Shown here piece after piece: positions 47,988 to 56,771 of a DNA stretch of 64,000 nt (its first letter is position 1; every line of letters starts with the position of its first letter). The notes beneath the pieces were generated by a model. That model was not told the origin of the DNA and did no database searches. It worked only from the letters and a program-made list of their open reading frames with translations. The translations under genes and the position numbers were made by a program. The stretch is from Reyranella sp. (GTDB lineage Bacteria > Pseudomonadota > Alphaproteobacteria > Reyranellales > Reyranellaceae), in NCBI RefSeq assembly GCF_004297405.1, contig NZ_SCVC01000017.1:1-64000 (forward strand). The letters are read 5' to 3'.

Positions 47988-48572
47988 TCAGCCAAGCAGG
48001 CCCATATCGATCTTCAACAAGACCAGCACGCCCAACACCACGAACGCTGCGGCTGCCAGCGAGCGAACGAGCTTCAACGGTACCTTGCGCGCCAGCACAT
48101 CGCCGAACAGCACAGCCGGTACGTTTGCAATCATCATGCCGAGCGTCGTGCCGGCGGTTACGGCGATGAGATCGTTGAAGCGCGCGGCGAGGCCCACGGT
48201 GGCGATCTGTGTCTTGTCACCGATCTCCACCAGAAAGAAAGCGATGGCAGTGGCGATGAATGCACCGGCAGCGCCCGCGACCTTGGGACCTTCTTCTTCC
48301 TTATCGGGGATCAAGCACCAGGCCGCCATGACGAGGAACAGCACACCTAGGATCCAGCGCATCGCGTCGGGCCCCAGCCAAGCGGCAACCGCGGCACCAG
48401 CCCAGGCGGCCAGCGCATGGTTGGCCAAGGTCGCCACTAGGATACCGAGAATGATCGGGACGGGCCGGCGATAGCGGCTGGCCAAGATCATCGCCAGGAG
48501 CTGCGTCTTGTCGCCGATCTCGGCGACAGCCACGAGACCTGTTGAAATGAGGAAGGCTTCCACGAGGGGCAT
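47988..48572 (-). CDS. TMEM165/GDT1-family (UPF0016) cation exporter, probably Mn2+
   Basis: 194 residues with six predicted helices in two repeats. Both family motifs are present: VAEIGDKTQLLAM in the first half and LVEIGDKTQIATV in the second; these form the cation path. Eukaryotic and bacterial homologues transport Mn2+ and Ca2+. A yybP-ykoY riboswitch directly upstream, which senses Mn2+, indicates a manganese exporter made when Mn2+ is high. Confidence 0.93.
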   Translation of the reverse strand: MPLVEAFLISTGLVAVAEIGDKTQLLAMILASRYRRPVPIILGILVATLANHALAAWAGAAVAAWLGPDAMRWILGVLFLVMAAWCLIPDKEEEGPKVAGAAGAFIATAIAFFLVEIGDKTQIATVGLAARFNDLIAVTAGTTLGMMIANVPAVLFGDVLARKVPLKLVRSLAAAAFVVLGVLVLLKIDMGLLG

Positions 48573-48577
48573 CTTCA

Positions 48578-48745
48578 GCGGGATCGAGCACGAACCTATG
48601 GCTCCCAGCGCCGCCCGATCCCGCGGGTGAAGACGCTAGAAAGCCAAAGGTCTCGCCAAGCTGATCGCCGGATGCGCCATAGTCCGTGAGGACCAAGTCT
48701 GTTGACGCACCCACCTCTGAATGAGGCCGGCTACTCCCCGATGAC
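48578..48745 (-). promoter_or_regulatory. yybP-ykoY Mn2+ riboswitch with expression platform
   Basis: Reverse-strand sequence carries the aptamer marks: GGGGAGTAGCC (48729-48739) and, after a GTCAACA...CTTGG segment, GGCGAGACCTTTG (about 48646-48658), the two conserved loops of the yybP-ykoY aptamer. Downstream, a 9-bp perfect inverted repeat (48578-48586 and 48616-48624) ends 5 bases before the exporter ATG. It would close over the translation start region and could be the switching helix. Outer boundaries are approximate. Confidence 0.85.
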
Positions 48746-48871
48746 GGCGGGTAGATAGGGTGTTTTACCGTTTCCTGCAAGCAACGGAACGTCGCACAGA
48801 CTGCAAATGAAAAGCAGGCTCCGCCGGCAACAAGCGCCCCCTCGATTGAGCTTTCATCCGGGACAAAGGCA

Positions 48872-49777
48872 TCAAGCCTGAACAGCGCGGCGCGCCAGGG
48901 AGGTGTCGACGACATCCTCGAACGGGATGTCGCGCGAGAGGACGCCTGCCGAGCGCATGGCGGCGTGCAGACGATCGTAACCCTCGCGGCGGATCACCGG
49001 ATCGCGTCCCCAGAGGCTGAGAGCCCGGTAGCGTTCGATACAGGCTGCGAACAGCGGCGTCGGCACGTCGGGAAAGTAGGAGTGCAGCTTGCCAGCGATG
49101 TCGAAGGCCGGGGTCACGGCAAACCATTTCAGCGTTTCATCGATGCCGCGGATCATACGCATCAACTCGTCGGCGCGCTCGGCCAGCACGTCGCGTCGGG
49201 TAACCAGCGTCGTGTAGGCCGTGAGCCCGCGGTCGGCGGCGGCATACCAGACATAACCCGCGCCCGACGACACCAGCCGCTCGGCATAGGGTTGGAAGAC
49301 CTGGACGGCATCGACCTTGCCCTCGCGCAATGCAGTCTCGTTCTCCCCCATCGTCGCATCGGTGATCCGATCAACCCGCGCGGGATCGAAACCGGCGCGC
49401 CGCAGATCGTCCTGCAGGCAGATCCAGGGCGTGGGCACTTCAGAGACAGTGGCGAGCTTCACCGAGAGAAGATCGGCCAGCTTGAAATCCGGCCGCGGCC
49501 TTGCGCCCACCACGAAGAAGGGATCACGCGCCACGACATCGCAGAAGCAGACCAGGTCGGCGGCCGGCTCGCTGTCGCGTAGCATCATGACCCGCAGCGG
49601 CCCGCCCCACATGACATCGACCTGTCGAGCGCGCAGGGCCTTGCTGGCTGAGGCCGGATCGGACGAGGGCCGCAACTCGACCTCGACACCCGCCCTTTCG
49701 AACGCGCCGGTCGCCACGGCGGCGTAGAACGGGGCATAGAACAGCGCGCGGAAACTCTCGGAGAGCAGGACGGCCAT
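48872..49777 (-). CDS. NMT1/THI5-like ABC transporter solute-binding protein
   Basis: 301 residues from the ATG at 49775-49777, chosen over the GTG at 49792 because AGGA sits about 10 bases upstream of it. The NMT1-like pattern is ALFYAPFYAAVATGAFERAGVEVEL at the start, DVMWGGPLRVMML, and LREGKVDAVQVFQPYAERL. Such proteins bind thiamine precursors, sulfonates or nitriles. There is no clear signal peptide and no permease or ATPase beside it, so it may be cytoplasmic or exported poorly. Confidence 0.85.
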   Translation of the reverse strand: MAVLLSESFRALFYAPFYAAVATGAFERAGVEVELRPSSDPASASKALRARQVDVMWGGPLRVMMLRDSEPAADLVCFCDVVARDPFFVVGARPRPDFKLADLLSVKLATVSEVPTPWICLQDDLRRAGFDPARVDRITDATMGENETALREGKVDAVQVFQPYAERLVSSGAGYVWYAAADRGLTAYTTLVTRRDVLAERADELMRMIRGIDETLKWFAVTPAFDIAGKLHSYFPDVPTPLFAACIERYRALSLWGRDPVIRREGYDRLHAAMRSAGVLSRDIPFEDVVDTSLARRAVQA

Positions 49778-49836
49778 GCCCGATCCTATCACAGCCCCAC
49801 CTCCCGCCGCGGCGCCCCGCGTGCTACGCCTTGGGC

Positions 49837-52767
49837 ATGGCGAAATCCAAAGCTCCTACTGCCCCCGCTAAGACGGCTGCCCCCGGCGAGAACAAGCCGA
49901 TCCGGCACCTCTACCTGATCGACGGCTCGGGCTACCTGTTCCGCGCCTATCATGCCCTGCCGCCGATGAATCGGCCCGACGGGACGCCGATCAATGCGGT
50001 GTTCGGCTTCTGCCGCATGCTGGTGGCCGACCTGCTGGATAATCCCGAGATCGACCATATCGCCATGATCCTCGATGCCGGCAGCGTCACCTTCCGCAAC
50101 AAGATCTACGACAAGTACAAGGCCAACCGGCCCGAGCCGCCGGAAGACCTGATCCCGCAATTCCCGCTGATCCGCGAGGCGGCGCGCGCCTTCAACGTCA
50201 CGGTGTGTGAGCTCGACGGCTACGAGGCCGACGACCTGATCGCGACCTACGCCCGCATGGCGCTCGAGGCCGGCGGCACCTGCACGATCGTGTCCTCCGA
50301 CAAGGACCTGATGCAGCTCGTGCGGCCGGGCGTCGAGCTGATGGACCCGATCAAGAAGATCAAGCTGGGGCCTGAAGCAGTGTTCGAGAAGTTTGGCGTC
50401 ACACCGGACAAGGTGGTCGACGTGCAGGCGCTGGCGGGCGACTCGACGGACAATGTGCCGGGCGCGCCGGGCATCGGCATCAAGACCGCGGCCCAGCTCA
50501 TCAACGAGTATGGCACCCTCGAAGCGCTGCTGGAGCGCACCAAGGAGATCAAACAGCCCAAGCGGCGCGAATCGCTCGAAAACAATGCCGAGCTGATCCG
50601 CATCTCCAAGCAGCTCGTGACCTTGCGCGACGACGCGCCGGCGCCGGCGGATCCCGACTCGTTCGACAAGAGGAAGCCCGACCCCAACGTGCTGCTGCCC
50701 TGGCTGGAGCAGCAAGGCTTCCGTACCCTTCTGCAACGCTTCACCAGCGAACTGGGCGAGGCGACGGCGCCCGTCGCGCCGACTTCTGCGCCCGCGCCGG
50801 TCAAAAAGGCCGAGCCCACGCCAACGCCTGCCGCTTCGTCATCGAAGAAGCCCAACCGCGACTTCACGGCGGCCGATTACGAGCTGATCCAGGACGAGAA
50901 GCTGCTCGACGAATGGATCGCCGAGGCGACCCGCGCCGGCACGGTGGCGTTCGATTGCGAGACTGACGGACTCGATTCGAACAATGCTGGCCTCGTTGGC
51001 GTCTCGCTGGCGCTGCTCGAAGGCCCGTGGGGCGACGTCAATTCGACCAAGCGGCGCGCGGCCTACCTGCCGCTGATGCACCGCGTCCCCGGCGGCGCCG
51101 TGCAGGGTGCGCTCGATCTCCTGGGCGACGGCGGCGACAAGGATGCCGGCAAGCTGCTGGACGGGCAGATCCCCTTCAAGACGGCGATCGCCAAGCTGAA
51201 GCCGCTGCTGGAAGACCCGGCGGTGCTGAAAGTCGGCCAGAACATCAAGTACGACATGGCGGTGTTCCGCCGACATGGCATCGAGATCGGCCCGGTCGAC
51301 GACACGATGCTGATCTCCTTCGCACTCGATGCCGGAAAGAACAATCACGGCATGGATGAACTGGCCGAGCTGCATCTCGGTCAGAAGACCATCAAGTTCT
51401 CCGACGTGGCAGGCAGCGGCGCCAAGCAGGTGACGTTCGACAAGGTGCCGATCGACAAGGCCCGCGACTATGCCGCCGAGGATGCCGACGTCACCATGCA
51501 GCTCTGGGCGCGGCTGAAACCACGTCTGGTGCCCGAGCGCGTCACGACCCTGTACGAGACGATCGAACGCCCCCTGATCCCCGTGCTGCTCGGCATGGAG
51601 ACAGCCGGCATCAAGGTCGATGCGCTGAAGCTCAAGAGGCTCAGCGCGGACTTCGAGAAGCGCCTCGCCGAACTCGAGACCGAAATTCACAAGATTGCCG
51701 GCCGCGAATTCAACGTCGGATCGCCCAAGCAATTGGGCGAGATCCTGTTCGACGAACAGAAGCTGCCGGGCGGCAAGCGCAACAAGAACGGCGCCTGGGC
51801 AACCGACGCTTCGGTACTCGACGATCTCGCCGCGCAAGGCCATGCGCTGCCGGTCAAGATCCTGGAGCATCGCCAGCTCGCCAAGCTCAAGAGCACCTAC
51901 ACCGATGCGCTGATGCGCGAGGTCGACGCCAAGACAGGCCGCGTCCACACCTCCTATCACATGACAGGCGCCGCAACGGGACGGCTCGCCTCGACCGATC
52001 CCAACCTGCAGAACATCCCCGTGCGCACCGAGGAAGGCCGCAAGATCCGTCAGGCCTTCATCGCCGAGACCGGCTGCAAGCTGCTCAGCGCCGACTATTC
52101 GCAGATCGAGCTGCGACTGCTCGCGCATGTCGCCGACATTGCGTCGCTGAAGCAGGCTTTCGAACGCGGCGACGACATCCACGCCATCACCGCTTCCGAG
52201 ATGTTCGGCGTGCCGGTCAAGGGCATGGACCCGCTGATGCGCCGCCGCGCCAAGGCGATCAACTTCGGCATCATCTACGGCATCTCCGCCTTCGGCCTCG
52301 CCAACCAGCTCGGCATCGGCCAGGCCGAGGCGCGCGACTACATCGCCAAGTATTTCCTGCGCTATCCCGGCATCCGCGACTACATGGACAACACCAAGGA
52401 ATACGCACGCAAGCACGGATATGTGCTGACGCCGTTCGGTCGCAAGATTCACCTGCGCTTCATTCACGACAAGAGCCAGGGCATGCGGGCCTTCGCCGAA
52501 CGCGCGGCGATCAACGCTCCACTGCAGGGTGGCGCGGCCGACATCATCAAGCGCGCGATGATCCGGCTGCCGGGCGCGCTGACCGCGGCCAAACTCAAGG
52601 CCAAGATGCTGCTGCAGGTGCACGACGAACTGCTGTTCGAGGTTCCCGAGAAGGAGCTCGACAAGACCAAGGACGTGACACGCAAGATAATGGAAGGCGC
52701 CGCCTCCCTCACCGTGCCGCTGGTCGTCGAGACTGGCGTCGGCGACAACTGGGCGGCCGCGCATTGA
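49837..52767 (+). CDS. polA: DNA polymerase I
   Basis: 976 residues from the ATG at 49837. The three parts are present: the 5'-3' flap exonuclease (HLYLIDGSGYLFRAYHALPP, VCELDGYEADDLIATYA), an apparently active 3'-5' proofreading domain (VAFDCETDGLD, D-x-E intact; YAAEDADVTMQLW), and the family A polymerase (LLSADYSQIELRLLAH, RRRAKAINFGIIYGISAFGLA, QVHDELLFEV). It fills gaps in repair and removes Okazaki primers. A Pro/Ala-rich linker separates the first two domains. Confidence 0.98.
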   Translation: MAKSKAPTAPAKTAAPGENKPIRHLYLIDGSGYLFRAYHALPPMNRPDGTPINAVFGFCRMLVADLLDNPEIDHIAMILDAGSVTFRNKIYDKYKANRPEPPEDLIPQFPLIREAARAFNVTVCELDGYEADDLIATYARMALEAGGTCTIVSSDKDLMQLVRPGVELMDPIKKIKLGPEAVFEKFGVTPDKVVDVQALAGDSTDNVPGAPGIGIKTAAQLINEYGTLEALLERTKEIKQPKRRESLENNAELIRISKQLVTLRDDAPAPADPDSFDKRKPDPNVLLPWLEQQGFRTLLQRFTSELGEATAPVAPTSAPAPVKKAEPTPTPAASSSKKPNRDFTAADYELIQDEKLLDEWIAEATRAGTVAFDCETDGLDSNNAGLVGVSLALLEGPWGDVNSTKRRAAYLPLMHRVPGGAVQGALDLLGDGGDKDAGKLLDGQIPFKTAIAKLKPLLEDPAVLKVGQNIKYDMAVFRRHGIEIGPVDDTMLISFALDAGKNNHGMDELAELHLGQKTIKFSDVAGSGAKQVTFDKVPIDKARDYAAEDADVTMQLWARLKPRLVPERVTTLYETIERPLIPVLLGMETAGIKVDALKLKRLSADFEKRLAELETEIHKIAGREFNVGSPKQLGEILFDEQKLPGGKRNKNGAWATDASVLDDLAAQGHALPVKILEHRQLAKLKSTYTDALMREVDAKTGRVHTSYHMTGAATGRLASTDPNLQNIPVRTEEGRKIRQAFIAETGCKLLSADYSQIELRLLAHVADIASLKQAFERGDDIHAITASEMFGVPVKGMDPLMRRRAKAINFGIIYGISAFGLANQLGIGQAEARDYIAKYFLRYPGIRDYMDNTKEYARKHGYVLTPFGRKIHLRFIHDKSQGMRAFAERAAINAPLQGGAADIIKRAMIRLPGALTAAKLKAKMLLQVHDELLFEVPEKELDKTKDVTRKIMEGAASLTVPLVVETGVGDNWAAAH

Positions 52768-52801
52768 TGCTCATGTGTTGTGAGACGGGGAGTATGTCGA
52801 C

Positions 52802-53419
52802 ATGAAGATCTGGGGCCGCGCCAACTCGATCAACGTACAGAAGGTGCTGTGGGCTGCCGATGAATGCGGCGTCAAGTACGAGCGCGAGGATGTCGGTGGC
52901 GCGTTCGGCGGCAACGACCAGGCCTGGTACCTGAAGATGAATCCCAACGGCGTCGTACCGACCATCGACGATGGCGGCCGCATCGTTTGGGAGAGCAATT
53001 CGGCGGTGCGTTATCTAGCGGCCAAGTATGCGGCGGGCACCTTGTGGCCCAGCGATCCCGGCCAGCGCAGCGAGGCCGACCGTTGGATGGACTGGCAGCT
53101 CAGCACCATTTCGGAACCGATGCGCATTGCGTTCTGGGGCCTGATCCGCACTCCTCCAGAGAAGCGCGACACAGCTGCGATCAAGAAGGCGGCCGAGGAT
53201 GCCGGCAAGCTGTTCGCCCGCCTCGATGGCTGGCTCGACGGTCGCCGCTACGTGGCAGGCGGGCACTTCACCATGGGCGACATTCCCGCCGGCTGCTTTG
53301 CCTATCGCTGGTACGCCCTCGACATCGAACGCCCCGACCTCAAGAACGTTCGGGCCTGGTACGACCGCCTCACCGCGCGGCCAGCCTATGCCAGGCATGT
53401 CATGGTCAAGATGACCTGA
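52802..53419 (+). CDS. Glutathione S-transferase family protein
   Basis: 205 residues, 34 bp after polA. The thioredoxin-like half shows GRANSINVQKVLWAADEC (active-site Ser/Asn region) and KMNPNGVVPTIDDGGRIVWESNSAVRYLA, with the cis-Pro in VVPTI; the C-terminal helical domain ends in HFTMGDIPAGCFAYRW. Substrates are unknown. It differs clearly from the other GST of the window. Confidence 0.9.
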   Translation: MKIWGRANSINVQKVLWAADECGVKYEREDVGGAFGGNDQAWYLKMNPNGVVPTIDDGGRIVWESNSAVRYLAAKYAAGTLWPSDPGQRSEADRWMDWQLSTISEPMRIAFWGLIRTPPEKRDTAAIKKAAEDAGKLFARLDGWLDGRRYVAGGHFTMGDIPAGCFAYRWYALDIERPDLKNVRAWYDRLTARPAYARHVMVKMT

Positions 53420-53541
53420 AGCCTTCGCGCTTCATCCACGGGCTTCACTGCGGCTGCAGCACCAGCGCTTGAACGGGTCGTGACGCCGGCGTTCCATGAA
53501 CAACCCCAATCCTGGGGTTGTTCTGGAAGGAGGCTACCGAC

Positions 53542-53907
53542 ATGAACTTTCGTTCGCATCTGGCAGCACTCGCGATGATCGGCGCGCTGGTCGGCCTGTC
53601 CGACTCAGCATTCGCCCAGACCAAACCCGCCACGCCGCCAGCCGCAACGACGGCGCCCAAGCCCGCCGACGCCAAGACAACGGAGCCGTTGGATATCAAC
53701 ACGGCAACCAAGCAGCAGCTCATGACGCTCGATGGAATCGGCGATGCACGCAGCGACGCCATCATCAAGGGCCGCCCCTATCGCGCCAAGAATGAACTCG
53801 TCGACAAGAGCCTCGTGCCGCAAACCGTCTACGATAAGATCAAGGACCGGATCATCGCCAAGCAGGTCGCACAGGCACCAACGTCGACGCCCGCCAAGAA
53901 GAACTGA
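53542..53907 (+). CDS. Exported helix-hairpin-helix (ComEA-like) protein
   Basis: 121 residues from the ATG at 53542, which has a strong GGAAGGAGG site; the ORF could be read from 53518, but that start has no site. A signal peptide (MNFRSHLAALAMIGALVGLS, cleaving after AFAQ) and a Pro/Ala/Thr linker precede a ComEA-type helix-hairpin-helix: PLDINTATKQQLMTLDGIGDARSDAIIKGRPY. Such domains bind DNA. No competence genes are near, so the role is open. A terminator follows. Confidence 0.85.
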   Translation: MNFRSHLAALAMIGALVGLSDSAFAQTKPATPPAATTAPKPADAKTTEPLDINTATKQQLMTLDGIGDARSDAIIKGRPYRAKNELVDKSLVPQTVYDKIKDRIIAKQVAQAPTSTPAKKN

Positions 53908-53919
53908 CCGACCAAAGCA

Positions 53920-53946
53920 AAAGGCCGGGTTGGTCCCCCGGCCTTT
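53920..53946. terminator. Terminator between convergent genes
   Basis: A perfect 10-bp stem (53920-53929 with 53937-53946) follows the helix-hairpin-helix gene by 12 bases and precedes the HdeA-like gene. The A-rich left arm and T-rich right arm suit termination in both directions. Confidence 0.75.
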
Positions 53947-53969
53947 CTCTCGATCTTCGAGATGCAGCG

Positions 53970-54299
53970 TTACCGCCGCTTTGGCAGCTTCTTCAGCTCG
54001 GCCACGAGCGCCCGGTCGATCACCGTGAAGAGATAGGCATCGGGCGCCAGCGTGCAGCCGCCACGCACCAGATGGCCGAGTTGCACGCCCATCTCGCCAT
54101 CGGGGACGACGACGCCGCGATAGCGCGCGGCATGATCGGCCAAGAAGATCGCCAGCTGCTTGCGCGCCTCGGGCTGCATGGCGTGCGCTTCCTTGCAGGT
54201 GACGTAGGCCGCCTGATCGAAATTGAGTGGCGGCGTCTGGGCCTCGGCGCTTGCCGCGACAAGGACCAAGGCGGCAGCAATTGAAAGCTTACGGATCAT
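53970..54299 (-). CDS. HdeA/HdeB-like secreted protein
   Basis: 109 residues from the ATG at 54297-54299. A signal peptide (MIRKLSIAAALVLVAASAEA) is followed by a mature domain with VTCKEAHAMQPEARKQLAIFLADHAARY and MGVQLGHLVRGGCTLAPDAY; the two Cys would form the disulfide found in HdeA/HdeB acid chaperones. Family membership is likely but not certain. It begins a run of exported proteins transcribed in the same direction as DUF2950/DUF3300. Confidence 0.65.
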   Translation of the reverse strand: MIRKLSIAAALVLVAASAEAQTPPLNFDQAAYVTCKEAHAMQPEARKQLAIFLADHAARYRGVVVPDGEMGVQLGHLVRGGCTLAPDAYLFTVIDRALVAELKKLPKRR

Positions 54300-54313
54300 G
54301 ATTCGATCTCCCC

Positions 54314-54529
54314 TCACTTATCGCCGATCGCCGAGCCACCGATATAGCCGGCTGCGCCGCCGATCAGGCCGGCACCGACCACCGTGCCGAAGCTGCCGCC
54401 GGCGACCATGCCGATGCCCGTTCCGAGAGCCGCGCCAGTCACAGCCCCCTTCTGGCCCATCGACATGTTCTCACAACCACCAAGTATCCCCACCGCCGCG
54501 AGCAGCATGAGCGCCTTTGTCTTGATCAT
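54314..54529 (-). CDS. Glycine-zipper lipoprotein
   Basis: 71 residues. A lipoprotein signal ends in ILGGC (C19). The rest is a glycine-zipper: GAVTGAALGTGIGMVAGGSFGTVVGAGLIGGAAG, with G-x3-G repeats that pack in or on a membrane. Related proteins (SmpA/OmlA-like, YmgG-like) sit in the outer membrane and respond to envelope stress. It lies 14 bp from the HdeA-like gene. Confidence 0.8.
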   Translation of the reverse strand: MIKTKALMLLAAVGILGGCENMSMGQKGAVTGAALGTGIGMVAGGSFGTVVGAGLIGGAAGYIGGSAIGDK

Positions 54530-54554
54530 GGTTCTCTCCTCACCACGTGCCCCC

Positions 54555-55472
54555 TCACGGAGGCGTCATATCCGCCTTCACCCAGCCCTTGTCCGGATTG
54601 AAGGCTACCATCGAACCGGCGCGCTGCGCCGTGTCAGGACCGAGATCCTGCTGATAGACAACCCCTTCATAGCTCACAATGAAGGTCATCACACCGGTGA
54701 CGCCGTAGCGGACGGGCCAGGCGATCGCCGCGAAGCCGCCAATCATACGGTTGTTTACGATATAGTCATGCGCCCCGCCTGGCGCCGCGGCGCCCTGCGC
54801 ATAGAGCAGCCGGAAGTAATAGCCATAATGGCCGTCCGGTGAGGCCCCGTCGATCTGCGCCTTGGCGACAGCCGGGCCCAGCGGGCTCGGCGGCTCACCA
54901 GGCTTGGTCTCCCAAAAGAGCCCGTCCTTCCGGCCCGGCAGGCTGAGCAGCCGGCGGGCATAGACCGGCGAGCCCGTCTTCATCGGATCGAGATTGGCAT
55001 AGTCGCGCTGGGCATCGACGATGGCCAACAGGGTCTGCACCACGGCCCCTTCGTCATGGCCGATCTGGCGCAGCCGCATTTCGCGCCAGCCCGCAACGGC
55101 ATCGAAGCGCCACTCCGCGCCGTCCTTCACGATCGGGATCGGCAAGGTCCAGCCGGCCTTGCCGGCTACGACTGTCGCCTTGTCGCCCGAGACCTTGACC
55201 TCGTGCGCCTCGTCCCACGCCTTGAGATAGTTGTCGCGGCGGGCCTGGACCTGCGCTGCCGTGGTTGGCACGAACTCGCGCCATTCCGGCCCGAGGATCG
55301 AGCTCAGGGCTTTTTCGTTCATGCCACGTACGGCGTCGGTGAAGGCCGTTGCCGCGGCGTCGGGCGTCGGAAAACCCTGCACCTTGGCGGGCTGCTGTGC
55401 CACCGCGGCACCGGCGATACCGACAGAAATAGCGAGCGCCAGAAGACCCCGCCGGAACATCGAGATGCTCAT
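54555..55472 (-). CDS. DUF2950-family exported protein
   Basis: 305 residues with a signal peptide (MSISMFRRGLLALAISVGIA, cleaving after AVAQ). Family segments include FPTPDAAATAFTDAVRG, GWREMRLRQIGHDEGA and GYYFRLLYAQGAAAPGGAHDYIV, with a final GPDTAQRAGSMVAFNPDKGW. DUF2950 and DUF3300 genes occur as neighbours widely in proteobacteria but have no established function. It overlaps the DUF3300 gene by 4 bp. Confidence 0.9.
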   Translation of the reverse strand: MSISMFRRGLLALAISVGIAGAAVAQQPAKVQGFPTPDAAATAFTDAVRGMNEKALSSILGPEWREFVPTTAAQVQARRDNYLKAWDEAHEVKVSGDKATVVAGKAGWTLPIPIVKDGAEWRFDAVAGWREMRLRQIGHDEGAVVQTLLAIVDAQRDYANLDPMKTGSPVYARRLLSLPGRKDGLFWETKPGEPPSPLGPAVAKAQIDGASPDGHYGYYFRLLYAQGAAAPGGAHDYIVNNRMIGGFAAIAWPVRYGVTGVMTFIVSYEGVVYQQDLGPDTAQRAGSMVAFNPDKGWVKADMTPP

Positions 55473-56656
55473 CGCCGGAATCCTCCGCCACCGAACCGAT
55501 CGCCTCCGCCGAATCGGTCTCCTCCGAACCGATCGCCACCACCGCCCCAGCCACGGTCGCCCCAGGAGGAACGGCCGCGGTCGTAGTCGCGAGCAGCGTC
55601 GCCGCCGCGGTTGATACCGTCGAACGCGTCGCTGCGACCGGCACCGCGATTCTCGAAGCTGCGATTCTCGGTTGCGCGTTGTTCGGCGCCACGCGTTCCG
55701 GCGCCTTCGGGACGCGTCGTGTAATTGCCACGGCCGTCGAGCTGCCCGCGGAACTGCTGACGTTGCGCGGAATCCGGCCGGCGCTGGCCGTAGCGCTGCT
55801 GTTCACCGGATGTGCGATAGGGCACGCCGTCGCGATGCGCCGGATCGAAGTTCCAGCGGCCGTCCTGGTAGTGGTTGTGGTTGAAATTGTTGACGCTGAT
55901 GTTCGTCGCTTTGTTGACGTTGACCGTCGTGTAGCTGTTGCCCCAGGCGCCGCCGCTCCAGCCCCAATGCCAGCCGCCGAACATCGCGGAGCCCGCCGCG
56001 ACGCCGAGGCCGAACATCATGCCGGTCATCAACGCCTGGCCATAGTTGGGCGGCGGCGGATAGTACGGTGGTGGATAGGCCGGATACGGCCACGGGCCAT
56101 AGGCCCAGGCTGGATTGTAGTAAGGCACGTAGATGACTTCAGGATTGGTCGGCTCGATGACGATGGCGGTAGCGCCCTCGCTGGTCTGCTTCGTCACCTT
56201 CTGCTGCGGTGTCGACTTCAGGTTGCCGGCTGCCTCGGCCTTGGCGCGCAGGCGCTGAACCGCAGCCGCAACCTCCTTCTGCTGGCCGATCATCGCGTCG
56301 CCGACCTTCTGGGTCCAATCGAGCTGATTGCTCATCATCTGAAGAGTCTGCGGAAAGGCGGTCAGCGATTTCACGCTGACATCCCAATCCTTGTTCTTCA
56401 CGGCGGCGACTGCCGCATCACCCTTGAGATTTGGATTGGCCTGCGACCAGCGCGCCGCCTCCACGACCTCCAGCGGATAGGTCGCTGCCATGAGGACCTG
56501 CGCCAGGAGCGCGTCAGGATAGAGCGCGACCGGCGCCAGGAGCTGGTCGAGCTGCTCGTTGGTGAAAGGTTTGTTGGAGTCCTGAGCAAGCAGTGGGCGG
56601 AGGGGAATGAGGGCCAGCATGGCCGTCGACAATGCAAATAGTTTGCGCCGTTCCAT
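55469..56656 (-). CDS. DUF3300-family exported protein
   Basis: 395 residues with a signal-like N-terminus (MERRKLFALSTAMLALIPLR). The DUF3300 domain is at residues ~35-210: LDQLLAPVALYPDALLAQVLMAATYPLEVVEA, and WVYVPYYNP-type sequence (EVIYVPYYNPAWAYGPWPYP). The C-terminal half is low-complexity, rich in Gly, Arg, Asn and Asp. The Tyr/Pro/Trp-rich centre and the Gly/Arg tail suggest a surface or peptidoglycan-associated protein. The paired DUF2950 gene follows. Confidence 0.9.
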   Translation of the reverse strand: MERRKLFALSTAMLALIPLRPLLAQDSNKPFTNEQLDQLLAPVALYPDALLAQVLMAATYPLEVVEAARWSQANPNLKGDAAVAAVKNKDWDVSVKSLTAFPQTLQMMSNQLDWTQKVGDAMIGQQKEVAAAVQRLRAKAEAAGNLKSTPQQKVTKQTSEGATAIVIEPTNPEVIYVPYYNPAWAYGPWPYPAYPPPYYPPPPNYGQALMTGMMFGLGVAAGSAMFGGWHWGWSGGAWGNSYTTVNVNKATNISVNNFNHNHYQDGRWNFDPAHRDGVPYRTSGEQQRYGQRRPDSAQRQQFRGQLDGRGNYTTRPEGAGTRGAEQRATENRSFENRGAGRSDAFDGINRGGDAARDYDRGRSSWGDRGWGGGGDRFGGDRFGGGDRFGGGGFRR

Positions 56657-56771
56657 GAACCGTTCGTTCCTTTAAAACTACTAAGAAGAACGGCCGCACC
56701 CTAGCGGCGAATGCTGCGCCGCGTCCAGCGCGCGGGCATTACAACCGTGTCATGCCCGGGTCAGCTTCTTG

